A stretch of 64,000 bases of DNA. It comes from Bacteroides helcogenes P 36-108. GTDB taxonomy: Bacteria; Bacteroidota; Bacteroidia; Bacteroidales; Bacteroidaceae. The position numbers and the translations under genes are program-made. The notes under the pieces are model-generated. The model searched no databases. It saw only the letters and a program-made list of their open reading frames with translations, and was not told the DNA's origin. Of this stretch, positions 39,273-49,538 are shown one piece after another. The stretch lies in contig NC_014933.1 in NCBI RefSeq assembly GCF_000186225.1, positions 2,232,001 through 2,296,000 on the forward strand, written 5' to 3'. How positions within the stretch are numbered: position 1 is the stretch's first letter; every line of letters begins with the position of its first letter.

Positions 39273-40376
39273 TTATTTAATCATTGCTTTTAAAATTTCT
39301 CCTATGTATGTACGTGGCATACCTTCCATTGTTGCAGGCGAAGGCAGTTTTTTGCATTCTAATATAACGGTAGGTTCTGTTTTGCCCATGGGGTAGAAGC
39401 GGATTATATAATTCTTTGCTTTTTCCACTTGTTCATAAGGTTGGTCGGGCGACAAGATACTGAATATGACAGGCTTGCCATTTACTTTACCTAATGAACC
39501 GCCGGAATTTGCTGTCATCATAGTCATATTGAAAGGGTCTTCTCCTATGACGATAACCAGTCTGCCGGCTCCGGTCTGGATGGCATCGGCTTGCAGTTGA
39601 CTTGGAGCTATTTCCTTATAGTCCGATGCTTGGCCTGATGCTGAAGTGGCAGCAGGCTGAGTAGCAGATTCTGCCGGAGTAACGGAAGTTTGCGGAGCCG
39701 ATGGGGTGGCGGGTATTACCTGTTTCTTGGGCATAATAATCATTGGCCCGGTGTTGGCCACGCTTTTTTCCTCTTTCTTTTCTTCCTTTTTCTCTTGAGC
39801 ACCATCGGCGGCACTGAGTGATTCGGCCACGCCTGAGCAAAGGTCATCGACGAAGTCCACTGTCTTTCTGCGCCATTTGGCAAGTCCGCGCACTAACTTG
39901 GTCTGCGACTTGTTCATTGCATACTTGTCGGTAATCCATTCTTCAGCGGTGTATTTTTCTTTGCCTTCGCGGTAGTTGAATCGTATTTTTTCTACACCAA
40001 ACGTACATTTTTCCGGTTGGCAGGTCACTATCAGTTGATAAAAGATCTTGGTACGGTCTAATGACAAGGCACTTGAGCTGAACACAATCCATTCATCGCC
40101 TATACCTACAATCTGCCCTTTTTCCTTGTTTGCAAGAACGATTCGGCTATTATTGCCGTTCTTCTTTAAACGGGCATCCATCCAATTGGACATGCGGTCA
40201 AAGATTTCATCCTGAGACATTCCCGGAATGCTGAATTCTTTGGTGAATACGACTTTGCCGTCAACTTCAGGAACGGCTCCGGCCAGATATTTACTGTCGT
40301 CTTTGTCTTGTGCATTTAAGATTGCCGGAAGACAGAAGCAGAATAACGTAAAAAGAAGTTGTGCGAAATTTCTCAT
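39273..40376 (-). CDS. DUF4468 protein
   Basis: The 367-residue exported protein has a signal peptide (MRNFAQLLFTLFCFCLPAIL). A DUF4468 TBP-like domain lies at about 40-185, with GKVVFTKEFSIPGMSQDEIF and LIVTCQPEKCTFGVEKIRFN. A Lys/Glu and Pro/Thr/Ala linker follows (about 195-250), then a C-terminal domain of unknown kind (QTGAGRLVIVIGEDPFNMTM). DUF4468 proteins are common exported proteins in Bacteroides. Role unknown. It lies between the VOC gene and the MBL gene on the same strand. Confidence 0.75.
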   Translation of the reverse strand: MRNFAQLLFTLFCFCLPAILNAQDKDDSKYLAGAVPEVDGKVVFTKEFSIPGMSQDEIFDRMSNWMDARLKKNGNNSRIVLANKEKGQIVGIGDEWIVFSSSALSLDRTKIFYQLIVTCQPEKCTFGVEKIRFNYREGKEKYTAEEWITDKYAMNKSQTKLVRGLAKWRRKTVDFVDDLCSGVAESLSAADGAQEKKEEKKEEKSVANTGPMIIMPKKQVIPATPSAPQTSVTPAESATQPAATSASGQASDYKEIAPSQLQADAIQTGAGRLVIVIGEDPFNMTMMTANSGGSLGKVNGKPVIFSILSPDQPYEQVEKAKNYIIRFYPMGKTEPTVILECKKLPSPATMEGMPRTYIGEILKAMIK

Positions 40377-40393
40377 AATAGTATCTGTTTGTT

Positions 40394-41125
40394 TTAATTT
40401 TCAATATCAAATCTTTGTCCTCGGTGCGTGATGGTCAGGAATCGGCATCCTTTGCGTTCGGCAAACTGCCTGAAAGCGTTGCCGCCCTGATAATCTTCAC
40501 TGAAGTGCATGGGCGCAAAGATAGTGGTTTTTATTCGTTCTACGAATTGTTCTGCTCCTCGCATGTAATCTTTTCCTATACGGCTGTCCACCGGAAACAT
40601 GGTTACATCTATCGAAGAGGTGGCTTGCTGCAGTTTGTTTATTTCGGCAAGAAAATCTCCTTCGGCCTTGCGTATTTCCTGCGGGGTTGATTCTTCGCTC
40701 CAATGCCAATTGTTTAAATCGCCGGCATGGAAAAAACGTTTGCCCTGCAGGTCTATCAGAAATGAAATGCCGACGTCGGTGGAGCCGAAAGCCTCGATGC
40801 GGATATTCTCGTCTTCATAAATATCACCTTTGTTGAGGTATGTGGCATCTTCGGCCGAAGCGCGCCGGTGTTTCAGAATATCTTTGGAAAAAACGTAACG
40901 GAGGTCGGGGCGCGCTGTTTTCCATGAAAGAATCTCGCGGTTAAAGTGGTCGGGATGGAAATGTGAGCAAAGCACATAGATTACACCCGGTCTTTCCAAG
41001 AGGCGATCGTGGACGATACCTTTATTATAGCTTTCTTCCGAAGAGTCTTTGTAATAGTCGATGATAACTGTCACCCCGTCCGTTTCAATGGCGAAGCCAC
41101 TGTGATAAATGTAATCAAGTTTCAT
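40394..41125 (-). CDS. MBL-fold metallo-hydrolase
   Basis: The start at 41125 (MKLDYIYHSGFAIETD) is preferred; four more codons could be included. The 243-residue protein has the metal motif SHFHPDH (about 59-65) and GDLNNWHW further on, as in YcjM/UlaG-like beta-lactamase-fold hydrolases. Substrate not known. Confidence 0.85.
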   Translation of the reverse strand: MKLDYIYHSGFAIETDGVTVIIDYYKDSSEESYNKGIVHDRLLERPGVIYVLCSHFHPDHFNREILSWKTARPDLRYVFSKDILKHRRASAEDATYLNKGDIYEDENIRIEAFGSTDVGISFLIDLQGKRFFHAGDLNNWHWSEESTPQEIRKAEGDFLAEINKLQQATSSIDVTMFPVDSRIGKDYMRGAEQFVERIKTTIFAPMHFSEDYQGGNAFRQFAERKGCRFLTITHRGQRFDIEN

Positions 41126-41211
41126 GCATGAGTTCAATTATAGCGCAATATTACGAAAAACGCAGCACAAAGCTTCGGTTCAGGTTGTTATTTTATGTAA
41201 AAGTGTCATAC

Positions 41212-42216
41212 TCATAGCTTCACTTCATTATCCAATGGCTTGTGATTTATGAAATCTTTGATGTTTTGCAATGTTGTCTGAGCGATATTGCTCAATGCTT
41301 CTTGCGTAAAGAAAGCCTGATGGGATGTGACAATCACATTATTGAATGAAAGCAGGCGTGCCAATGTGTCGTCATCAATGATTTTATCTGACTGGTCTTC
41401 GTAGAAGTATTCGCTTTCTTCCTCGTACACGTCCAATCCTGCCGATCCGATTTTTTTGTTTTTCAGTCCCTCTATCAAGGCATTGGTGTGAATAAGCTGT
41501 CCTCGTCCGGTATTGATGATCATTACACCGTCCTTCATTTTTCCGATGGAATAGTCATTGATCAGGTATTTGGTCTGTTCGGTCAGCGGGCAGTGCAGGG
41601 ATATGATGTCCGAATTATGGTAAAGTTCGTCGAGGCTGGTGTAAACCACTTGGTGCTCGCGGGCAAAATTATAGTCCGGATATAAGTCGTAGGCCAGGAT
41701 GTTCATTCCGAATCCCCTCAGGATGCTGATTAGTTTCTTGGCTATTTTTCCGGTTCCGATGATGCCTGCTGTTTTACCATGCATGTCAAAGCCTGATAAT
41801 CCGTGAAGTGAGAAATTTCCGTCACGGGTTCTCCATGTGGCACGTGGAATCTTCCGGTTGAGTGACAGCATCAGGGCGACGGTATATTCTGCTACGGCAT
41901 AGGGAGAATAGGCCGGAACACGGACCACGGTGATGCCGTTTTCGGCTGCTGCTTTCAGATCTACATTATTATATCCTGCACATCGCAGTGCCAGAAGTTT
42001 CACACCGTTGGCCGCCATAAGCCGGATTACTTCAGCGTCGGCCGTATCGTTTACGAAGATGCAAACGGCATGTACACCTTGAGTCAATATGACGTTATGC
42101 TTGTTGAGATGACCTTTATAATACCGGAGCTCAAAATCGAATTCTTTGTTTTTTTCGTTGAATGATGCTTCGTCATAGGGTTTGCTTCCAAAAAATGCGA
42201 TGGTATATGATGCCAT
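41212..42216 (-). CDS. ldhA: D-2-hydroxyacid dehydrogenase, probably D-lactate dehydrogenase
   Basis: The 334-residue NAD-dependent enzyme has the Rossmann motif GIIGTGKIAKKLISILRGFG (about 152-171) and the catalytic set of the D-LDH group: NTGRGQ Arg, Asp/Glu in SAGLDVYEEE, and His in TSHQAFFT. The N-terminal FGSKPYDEASF is typical of D-LDH (LdhA). It reduces pyruvate to D-lactate in fermentation. The long upstream gap holds the nested palindrome. Confidence 0.88.
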   Translation of the reverse strand: MASYTIAFFGSKPYDEASFNEKNKEFDFELRYYKGHLNKHNVILTQGVHAVCIFVNDTADAEVIRLMAANGVKLLALRCAGYNNVDLKAAAENGITVVRVPAYSPYAVAEYTVALMLSLNRKIPRATWRTRDGNFSLHGLSGFDMHGKTAGIIGTGKIAKKLISILRGFGMNILAYDLYPDYNFAREHQVVYTSLDELYHNSDIISLHCPLTEQTKYLINDYSIGKMKDGVMIINTGRGQLIHTNALIEGLKNKKIGSAGLDVYEEESEYFYEDQSDKIIDDDTLARLLSFNNVIVTSHQAFFTQEALSNIAQTTLQNIKDFINHKPLDNEVKL

Positions 42217-42365
42217 AAATAAATAATTTTAAAGTATTGCTGGATGAATGAAAAACAAGTGCAGGGCTTATAAAGTTCACTTGAGGTGCAAGATAAGCTT
42301 TGTCATGGCATGGATTATTGTTTTTCTTGCCGAACATTAATTTGTTTGCTGCCCGGTGGTTACTC

Positions 42366-42452
42366 TTTCCACCGTGGAGTTCTTTTCTTTCCGCCATGGT
42401 GTTCTTTGCTTTCCACCGTGGTGGAAAGCAAAGAACACCATGGCGGAAAGAA
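42366..42452. repeat. Tandem 22-bp repeats inside a 33-bp-arm palindrome
   Basis: Copies of the form CTTTCC(A/G)CC(G/A)TGG begin at 42366, 42387 and 42409, about 22 bp apart. The segment 42385-42452 forms a perfect inverted repeat with 33-bp arms and a 2-bp GT centre. It would form a long hairpin in RNA from either strand. Position between divergent ldhA and porin genes suggests a regulatory or insulating role. Confidence 0.75.
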
Positions 42453-42651
42453 TAAAGGTTGCCTGCCTTTTTTCTTAATCGTGGCAAGGAGGAAACTTAG
42501 GGATAGCAGTGAAATCGCTTATAATAAGCTTCTCCCTTGGGATGGGGCATCTGCCGGATTTTGTTTCAATAGAAACAATTGATTTTCTCAATTAAAACAT
42601 TTCTGCTTTATGATTTCTGCACAAAAAGCTTTTTTTTGTGCCATATTGTTG

Positions 42652-42659
42652 TACCTTTG
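42652..42659 (+). promoter_or_regulatory. -7 box of the FadL-like gene
   Basis: TACCTTTG lies 29 bp before the start; a run of T upstream (42630-42637) may serve as the -33 element. Confidence 0.5.
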
Positions 42660-42687
42660 CGCCCGAAAACAATTAAAAAAGATTTAG

Positions 42688-44055
42688 ATGAGAAAATTCT
42701 TATTGATTGGCATTGTGATGCTGATCGTTTCAATTTCAACTTTTGCAGGAGGTCTCCTGACTAATACAAATCAACATGCTGCTTTTCTTCGTATGCTGTC
42801 TCGTGGTGCTACTACCGAAATAGACGGCGCTTTATCCAATCCCGCCGGTCTGGCCTTTTTGCCGAAAGACGGCTTCTATATGTCGCTGAGCATTCAGAGT
42901 GCATTTCAAACGAGAAATATTAATGCCGACTATTTGACATACAGTGGCATTGATGCTGCCACAGGTAAGCCTTCTGTTGCACCTTTTTCCAAATATTATG
43001 AGGGAAAGGCCGCTGCGCCTGTCATTCCCAGTGTGTTTGCGGCTTATAAGAAAGGTGATTGGACCATTTCCGGGTTCTTTGCAATCACGGGTGGAGGCGG
43101 AAAGGCATCGTTCGACGATGGTCTGCCTATGTTCGAATCACAGGTTATGGCAGGTATTTTTAAGTCCTCTTTGGATAGGTATATTGCCAACAATGGAAAG
43201 ACTCCTGTTGTCACTCCCGGCATGTACAACATCAATAGTGCCATGGATGGCAAGCAATACATTTACTCCGTGCAGTTGGGGCTGACCTATAAGGTCAATG
43301 AATGGCTTTCGGCATTTGCGGGTGGCCGTATGAATTATTTCACAGGCGGATATAAGGGCTATGTGAATGCTGATCTGAAAGAGCAGTTCGGTGGTGCTGA
43401 ATTGATGCACCTGGCATTGGATTGTGACCAGACCGGCTGGGGATTTACACCGGTCATCGGTGTGGATGCCAAATTAGGCAAATTTAATTTCGGAGCCAAA
43501 TATGAGTTTATGACCAGCCTGAATATTGAAAACAATACGAAAGAGAATTCGGATCAGGATGGTGCGCTGGCCGCCTTCAAGCACGGTGTGAATACTCCGA
43601 ATGACATACCTTCAATGCTTTCCGTGGCGGCTGCATACGAGTTCCTTCCTGTGCTGCGCGCATCTGTGGAGTATCACTTCTACGATGATAAGAGTGCTGG
43701 CATGGCGGGTGGCAAACAGAAATATCTGACAAAAGGAACGAACGAATATCTGGCGGGTATCGAATGGGACGTAACCAAGCAGTTGACGCTGAGTTGCGGA
43801 GGTCAGATTACGGACTATGGATTGTCTGACAATTATCAGGGCGATACCAGCTTCTCTTGCGATTCTTATACTTTGGGTGTAGGGGCGAAGTTGAAGCTGA
43901 CTGCGAAAGCCAATCTGAATATCGGCTATATGTGGACCAACTATGAAGATTATACCAAGACTTCCCAAAGCTATAACGGTACTGGATTGAGTGGTACAAA
44001 TGTGTATAGCCGCACCAATAAGGTGTTTGGAGTGAGTCTTGACTATAAGTTCTGA
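42688..44055 (+). CDS. FadL/OmpP1-type outer-membrane transport protein
   Basis: The 455-residue protein has a signal peptide (MRKFLLIGIVMLIVSISTF) and a start typical of FadL-like barrels: GGLLTNTNQHAAFLRMLSRG followed by IDGALSNPAGLAF. The rest is beta barrel with Tyr-rich strands and a C-terminal Phe (SLDYKF). FadL relatives pass hydrophobic molecules across the outer membrane; the substrate here is unknown. A strong terminator follows. Confidence 0.85.
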   Translation: MRKFLLIGIVMLIVSISTFAGGLLTNTNQHAAFLRMLSRGATTEIDGALSNPAGLAFLPKDGFYMSLSIQSAFQTRNINADYLTYSGIDAATGKPSVAPFSKYYEGKAAAPVIPSVFAAYKKGDWTISGFFAITGGGGKASFDDGLPMFESQVMAGIFKSSLDRYIANNGKTPVVTPGMYNINSAMDGKQYIYSVQLGLTYKVNEWLSAFAGGRMNYFTGGYKGYVNADLKEQFGGAELMHLALDCDQTGWGFTPVIGVDAKLGKFNFGAKYEFMTSLNIENNTKENSDQDGALAAFKHGVNTPNDIPSMLSVAAAYEFLPVLRASVEYHFYDDKSAGMAGGKQKYLTKGTNEYLAGIEWDVTKQLTLSCGGQITDYGLSDNYQGDTSFSCDSYTLGVGAKLKLTAKANLNIGYMWTNYEDYTKTSQSYNGTGLSGTNVYSRTNKVFGVSLDYKF

Positions 44056-44071
44056 TTCTTGTCGTCACATG

Positions 44072-44113
44072 CTATAAATCCGTCCCAAACGTAGCATTGG
44101 GACGGATTTATAG
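44072..44113 (+). terminator. Rho-independent terminator
   Basis: CTATAAATCCGTCCCAA pairs perfectly with TTGGGACGGATTTATAG around an 8-nt loop, followed by TTTT. Confidence 0.85.
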
Positions 44114-44177
44114 TTTTCTGATGTCAATGGAAGCTTGCAGTCGGTGGGCAAACTTGGCAACTTAATCAAATAATGGT

Positions 44178-44208
44178 TTTGAAGAAAGCGAAAGAAAGCG
44201 TATCTTTG
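44178..44208 (+). promoter_or_regulatory. Promoter of the queuosine operon
   Basis: TTTG (44178-44181) and TATCTTTG (44201-44208) are 19 bp apart. Transcription would start near 44215, giving a leader of about 90 nt with the probable riboswitch. Confidence 0.7.
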
Positions 44209-44269
44209 TCCCCGATTTAACTGGAGTGAAATCATTAACTTAATTATGTATGATGCCGTGAATAGCGGT

Positions 44270-44303
44270 CGTGTATTCCAGAACACCACGTAAAAAACAG
44301 GAG
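44270..44303 (+). promoter_or_regulatory. Probable preQ1-I riboswitch
   Basis: A short P1 stem CGTG/CACG encloses a loop containing TTCCAGAACAC, followed directly by TAAAAAACAGGAG. The loop and A-rich tail align well with the class I preQ1 aptamer of B. subtilis queC (loop TTCTAGCTACAC, tail ATAAAAAACTAA). Loop TCC could pair with GGA of the tail to make the P2 pseudoknot, which would cover the ribosome-binding GGAG one base before the ATG at 44305. Translational repression by preQ1 is thus likely. The downstream genes (precursor transporter, queC, queF) fit. This is a read-by-eye call. Confidence 0.65.
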
Positions 44304-44304
44304 T

Positions 44305-44985
44305 ATGAAGCAAAAAGTATCTGTACCCTTTATGCTGCTGGGCATTCTGTTTAATGTCTGCCTGATTGCAGCCAATCTTCTTGAAACAAAAGTCATTCAG
44401 GTTTACGGCATTACCGTAACCGCAGGACTATTGGTTTTTCCTATTTCTTATATTATCAATGATTGCATAGCCGAAGTCTGGGGCTTCCGTAAAGCCCGTC
44501 TGATCATCTGGAGTGGCTTTGCCATGAATTTCTTTGTAGTGATGCTGGGGCTGATAGCCGTGGCTTTGCCGGCCGCCCCGTTTTGGGAAGGAGCCCCCCA
44601 TTTCAACTTTGTGTTCGGTATGGCGCCTCGTATCGTGGCAGCCAGCCTGATGGCATTTCTGGCCGGCTCCTTCCTTAATGCCTATGTGATGAGCCGGATG
44701 AAGCTGGCAAGCGGAGGACGTAACTTTTCCGCTCGTGCCATTTGGTCAACGGTGGTGGGAGAGACGGCAGATTCTCTGATATTCTTCCCGGTGGCCTTTG
44801 GTGGCATTATAGCCTGGAGAGAGTTGCTGCTGATGATGTGCGTGCAGGTGATACTGAAATCCATGTATGAGGTAGTGATTCTGCCTGTGACGATCCGCGT
44901 GGTAAAGGCCATCAAACGGATAGACGGGAGCGATGTCTATGATGACGGGATCTCTTATAAAATATGGAAGATTGGAGATCTTTGA
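44305..44985 (+). CDS. Queuosine precursor transporter
   Basis: The 226-residue membrane protein of the YhhQ/ECF-type queuosine-precursor family has about six helices, with LFNVCLIAANLLETKVIQVY, ISYIINDCIAEVWGFRKARL and GETADSLIFFPVAFGG. It would import preQ0/preQ1. It is the first gene of the queC-queF operon and is preceded by the riboswitch. The ribosome-binding site is unusually close to the start (GGAG-T-ATG), which fits riboswitch control. Confidence 0.9.
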   Translation: MKQKVSVPFMLLGILFNVCLIAANLLETKVIQVYGITVTAGLLVFPISYIINDCIAEVWGFRKARLIIWSGFAMNFFVVMLGLIAVALPAAPFWEGAPHFNFVFGMAPRIVAASLMAFLAGSFLNAYVMSRMKLASGGRNFSARAIWSTVVGETADSLIFFPVAFGGIIAWRELLLMMCVQVILKSMYEVVILPVTIRVVKAIKRIDGSDVYDDGISYKIWKIGDL

Positions 44986-45020
44986 GCAGCCTCAATTGTA
45001 AATCGATAAACACTTGATAT

Positions 45021-45686
45021 ATGAATAAAGTAAATAAAGATGCCGCCTTGGTGGTTTTCAGTGGCGGACAGGATTCAACCACCTGCCTGTTCTGGGCAAA
45101 ACGTGAGTTCAAGAAGGTGTATGCGTTGAGTTTTCTATATGGTCAGAAGCATCAGAAAGAGGTGGAGCTGGCGCGTGAGATAGCCCATAGGGCCAAAGTG
45201 GAATTTGAAGTGATGGATGTGTCTTTTATTGGTAAGTTGGGGCATAATTCACTGACAGATATGAATATGGCAATGGATCAGGAGAAGCCGAAGGATGGTT
45301 TTCCGAATACTTTTGTGCCGGGGCGTAATCTTTTTTTTCTGAGTGTGGCTGCTGTTTATGCCCGCGAACGGGGCATTAGCCATATTGTGACCGGAGTTTC
45401 ACAGACAGACTTTAGTGGCTATCCAGATTGTAGGGATGTCTTTGTCAAGTCACTTAATGTAACGTTAAACCTTGCGATGGACGAACAGTTCGTACTTCAT
45501 ACTCCGTTGATGTGGATTGACAAGGCTGAAACTTGGGCGTTGGCCGATGAATTGGGAGTGCTTGACTTGGTTCGCCATGAAACACTTACGTGCTATAATG
45601 GTGTTCAGGGTGATGGCTGTGGGCATTGTCCCGCTTGTAAATTGCGCAAGGAAGGATTGGATAAATATTTGGCAGGCAAATCATAA
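45021..45686 (+). CDS. queC: 7-cyano-7-deazaguanine (preQ0) synthase
   Basis: The 221-residue ATP-dependent enzyme converts CDG to preQ0. It has the PP-loop SGGQDSTT (about 14-21) and a C-terminal zinc motif ([18 protein letters not shown]) with four Cys. Length matches QueC. Followed after 20 bp by queF in the same operon. Confidence 0.96.
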   Translation: MNKVNKDAALVVFSGGQDSTTCLFWAKREFKKVYALSFLYGQKHQKEVELAREIAHRAKVEFEVMDVSFIGKLGHNSLTDMNMAMDQEKPKDGFPNTFVPGRNLFFLSVAAVYARERGISHIVTGVSQTDFSGYPDCRDVFVKSLNVTLNLAMDEQFVLHTPLMWIDKAETWALADELGVLDLVRHETLTCYNGVQGDGCGHCPACKLRKEGLDKYLAGKS

Positions 45687-45706
45687 ATCATAAAAACTAT
45701 AAAGTG

Positions 45707-46162
45707 ATGACAGAATTAAAAGACCAGCTTTCCTTATTGGGAAGACGGACGGAGTACAAACAGGACTATGCTCCTGAGGTGTTGGAGGCTTTTGACAATA
45801 AACATCCGGACAATGATTATTGGGTGCGTTTCAACTGTCCTGAGTTCACCAGCCTTTGTCCCATTACCGGACAGCCCGATTTTGCGGAAATACGAATCAG
45901 TTACATTCCTGATATCAAAATGGTGGAAAGTAAGAGTTTGAAGCTGTATCTTTTCAGCTTCCGTAATCATGGAGCTTTTCATGAAGATTGTGTGAACATC
46001 ATAATGAAAGATCTCATTCACTTGATGAACCCCAAATATATTGAAGTGACAGGTATCTTTACTCCCCGTGGCGGTATCTCTATCTATCCTTATGCCAACT
46101 ATGGCCGTCCCGGTACGAAATATGAAAAAATGGCCGGACATCGTCTTATGACTCGTGGATGA
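45707..46162 (+). CDS. queF: preQ1 synthase (NADPH-dependent nitrile reductase)
   Basis: The 151-residue unimodular QueF reduces preQ0 to preQ1. The nucleophile is Cys51 in [11 protein letters not shown], the QueF motif ESKSLKLY is at 74-81, and HEDC follows. The ATG at 45707 is preferred over a GTG one codon upstream. Last gene of the operon; a bidirectional terminator separates it from eno. Confidence 0.95.
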   Translation: MTELKDQLSLLGRRTEYKQDYAPEVLEAFDNKHPDNDYWVRFNCPEFTSLCPITGQPDFAEIRISYIPDIKMVESKSLKLYLFSFRNHGAFHEDCVNIIMKDLIHLMNPKYIEVTGIFTPRGGISIYPYANYGRPGTKYEKMAGHRLMTRG

Positions 46163-46195
46163 TACTTTCTTGTTTATGAAGTGAATATAAAGAAA

Positions 46196-46225
46196 AAATA
46201 GCGCCTTTTCCCAAAGACGCTATTT
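46196..46225. terminator. Bidirectional terminator between queF and eno
   Basis: AAATAGCG pairs with CGCTATTT; flanked by A-rich and T-rich runs, it can serve both converging genes. Confidence 0.7.
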
Positions 46226-46253
46226 CCTTTTATGACTTATTCACTACAAATGG

Positions 46254-47540
<1,287 letters not shown>

Positions 47541-47552
47541 TCAATAATTCAT

Positions 47553-47891
47553 TTAGTTTAAAGAGTAATGTTCTAAATTCTGGAAAGAATTTACTTCCTC
47601 CTCTATATTTGTATAATCTACCAAACGTTTCAATTCTTCTAATTCTTCTCGATGAAGGGCGCAATAAAAACCTTGTAAGGGCATCCGTAAGAAAATTTTG
47701 CGAGCATTCCTCATATTCTGATTCATCCTTTGATAATATTCACCGTCTATGGATGAGATATACCGACAGAAATGTTGGAATTCGTCTTCGGTAAACCTGA
47801 AGAATAAATTCCCGAATTCCAGATTGTAGGCATTGCATTTGCTGCAAAAAGAGATAAAGCCGTTCGAGGTTTGTTTCAATATGCTATCCAT
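47553..47891 (-). CDS. Conserved hypothetical protein (DUF6686-like)
   Basis: The start at 47891 (MDSILKQTSNGFISFCSKCN) is preferred because similarity to the Bacteroidota family begins there; the frame is open further upstream. The 112-residue product has CSKC at about 16-19 and YNLEFGNLFFRFTEDEFQHF. Likely cytoplasmic, perhaps metal-binding by the Cys pair. It lies 18 bp upstream of eno. Function unknown. Confidence 0.65.
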   Translation of the reverse strand: MDSILKQTSNGFISFCSKCNAYNLEFGNLFFRFTEDEFQHFCRYISSIDGEYYQRMNQNMRNARKIFLRMPLQGFYCALHREELEELKRLVDYTNIEEEVNSFQNLEHYSLN

Positions 47892-48032
47892 TGTTTCATC
47901 TTTGGTTGTTGCAAAGATCGCGTTATTTGTGATGGCAGGCAATACCTACAAATAGGAGTATTGTCAGGAAAAGGAGGTGCGCTGCTACCTACATAAAGTG
48001 ATTGTGCATTCTTTTTTATAAGATTCTTTGAG

Positions 48033-49523
48033 TCAGTTGGCAAATTTGCGCTTTCTTATCTTGTATCCACTCCACAGACACCACACCGCAAGCCCTCCTG
48101 CAAAGAAGATGAATATCAACGTACCTTGTCCCAAGAAAGTGTAAATGCGTCCCGTGTGTATTTCCAAAGCCAGATTCCAGAGAGACATGGGTAGATATGA
48201 CAGTTGCTTCGGCATGGGGGCAAACGGTGTACCGGTATAGTATTCGGCAATGCACTCTCTGAGGGGGAAATCAGCACTATATCCCGTAATTGCTTTTTGT
48301 CCGAAGGGTGCTCCCGCTTTTTCGGGTGCAGGCGCTCCGGTGAAGTAATCGGTAGAGGAGGCTGATTGCCTGTTCCATACGTACATACCGCTGAATGAAC
48401 CGCACAGCCAGTTGCCGCGGGCATCCCGTTGCCATACATTCATGCCCATTACGCTGACCGGAGGGGCTTTCTTCACTTTGACGGGAATACTGTTAAGTGT
48501 ATTCAGTGCATAGAAACCCTCTGAGGTGGAGAGTAGCCAGTCTCCCTGAAGGTCGTCATACCGCAACATACGGAGTTTATCATGCCATGCATTGGAGCTG
48601 TGGATTGAAGTGCCCGGAATGGCGGGGATACTGCTTTGTGCCAATGCTATCAGCAGGGGTGGGCGCAGACACCAACCTGTAATGCAGATGAAAAGAGTTA
48701 GGATAATAGTGGTTCGTCCTATCTTATCGTGCCATGCAAGTGAGGACCTTAAAAGATGCATACTTCCGGTCACATTGTACCCGGCTTTCCGGAGTCTGTG
48801 GATATATCTGGGGAGCAGCCAATAGAGTACACCCGTGAGGCAGAGCATGATGAGTATCACAGCTACGGTGTCCATCAGCAACTTACCGAAAATGCCGAAT
48901 AATTCACCACTATGCAGCATCCAGATAGTACGGAAGAGCGACACCTTGCCGCTGTAGCCTTCAGGAGCTTTTATTTGCAGCGGACAGAAGTTATTGTAAG
49001 GTGGCATGGCAGAGTAAAGGCGGGAACGTCCTGCCACTATCAGTGTGTCTCCTTTGCAGATGATGTCTGTCAGCCGTTCGCCTTCTTCCAATGCGAGAGG
49101 GATTGCTTGCCAACTGTTGTGCATGCCATAACGGAAAAGCCCGAAAGCTCCTGCTGCAAACAATTCACCTGTAGGTGTCTGTACAATTCCTCGTATATTG
49201 CGGAAGTCCATACCTTCGGGCAAGCCGTTGTTGAAGTCTGTAAAGGTAGAGGCACAAGAATCTGTTTTCCAGATTCCGCTATTTCCGTAAAGCAATATGC
49301 CGGATCTGGAATTCGTTTCCCGGTAGCAGAGTGTACCACGCAACAACCCTCCGTTCCAGTTTTTGAAATGGTAGCTTGCGGGCAGCCACTTTCGGCTGAT
49401 GTTCATTTCCGCTACCGTGGAACGGTGGTTCAGCACAATGCCGGACAGACAAAACATCAGCATGAAGAAGCAGAACAGTAATCCCAGCCATTTATGATGT
49501 TTTCTCCAAGTGATTTTCTTCAT
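48033..49523 (-). CDS. PepSY-associated TM-helix protein of the heme operon
   Basis: The 496-residue protein has TM helices at about 12-32 (WLGLLFCFFMLMFCLSGIVL), around 212-235, around 270-290 and near the C-terminus (about 463-485). It begins KKITWRKHHKWLGLLFCF with the PepSY_TM HKWLG motif, and carries long periplasmic parts. Relatives are found with siderophore and heme receptors, often as putative ferric reductases. It is the last gene of the hmu-like run. Confidence 0.75.
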   Translation of the reverse strand: MKKITWRKHHKWLGLLFCFFMLMFCLSGIVLNHRSTVAEMNISRKWLPASYHFKNWNGGLLRGTLCYRETNSRSGILLYGNSGIWKTDSCASTFTDFNNGLPEGMDFRNIRGIVQTPTGELFAAGAFGLFRYGMHNSWQAIPLALEEGERLTDIICKGDTLIVAGRSRLYSAMPPYNNFCPLQIKAPEGYSGKVSLFRTIWMLHSGELFGIFGKLLMDTVAVILIMLCLTGVLYWLLPRYIHRLRKAGYNVTGSMHLLRSSLAWHDKIGRTTIILTLFICITGWCLRPPLLIALAQSSIPAIPGTSIHSSNAWHDKLRMLRYDDLQGDWLLSTSEGFYALNTLNSIPVKVKKAPPVSVMGMNVWQRDARGNWLCGSFSGMYVWNRQSASSTDYFTGAPAPEKAGAPFGQKAITGYSADFPLRECIAEYYTGTPFAPMPKQLSYLPMSLWNLALEIHTGRIYTFLGQGTLIFIFFAGGLAVWCLWSGYKIRKRKFAN

Positions 49524-49538
49524 CAGTGTACGTGTTTT

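Larger units (their letters stand above)
42217..42687. other. Intergenic region between ldhA and the FadL-like gene
   Basis: About 470 bp without a gene. It contains a nested repeat/palindrome (42366-42452) and the -7 box of the porin gene (42652-42659, TACCTTTG). Nothing else was identified. Confidence 0.6.
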
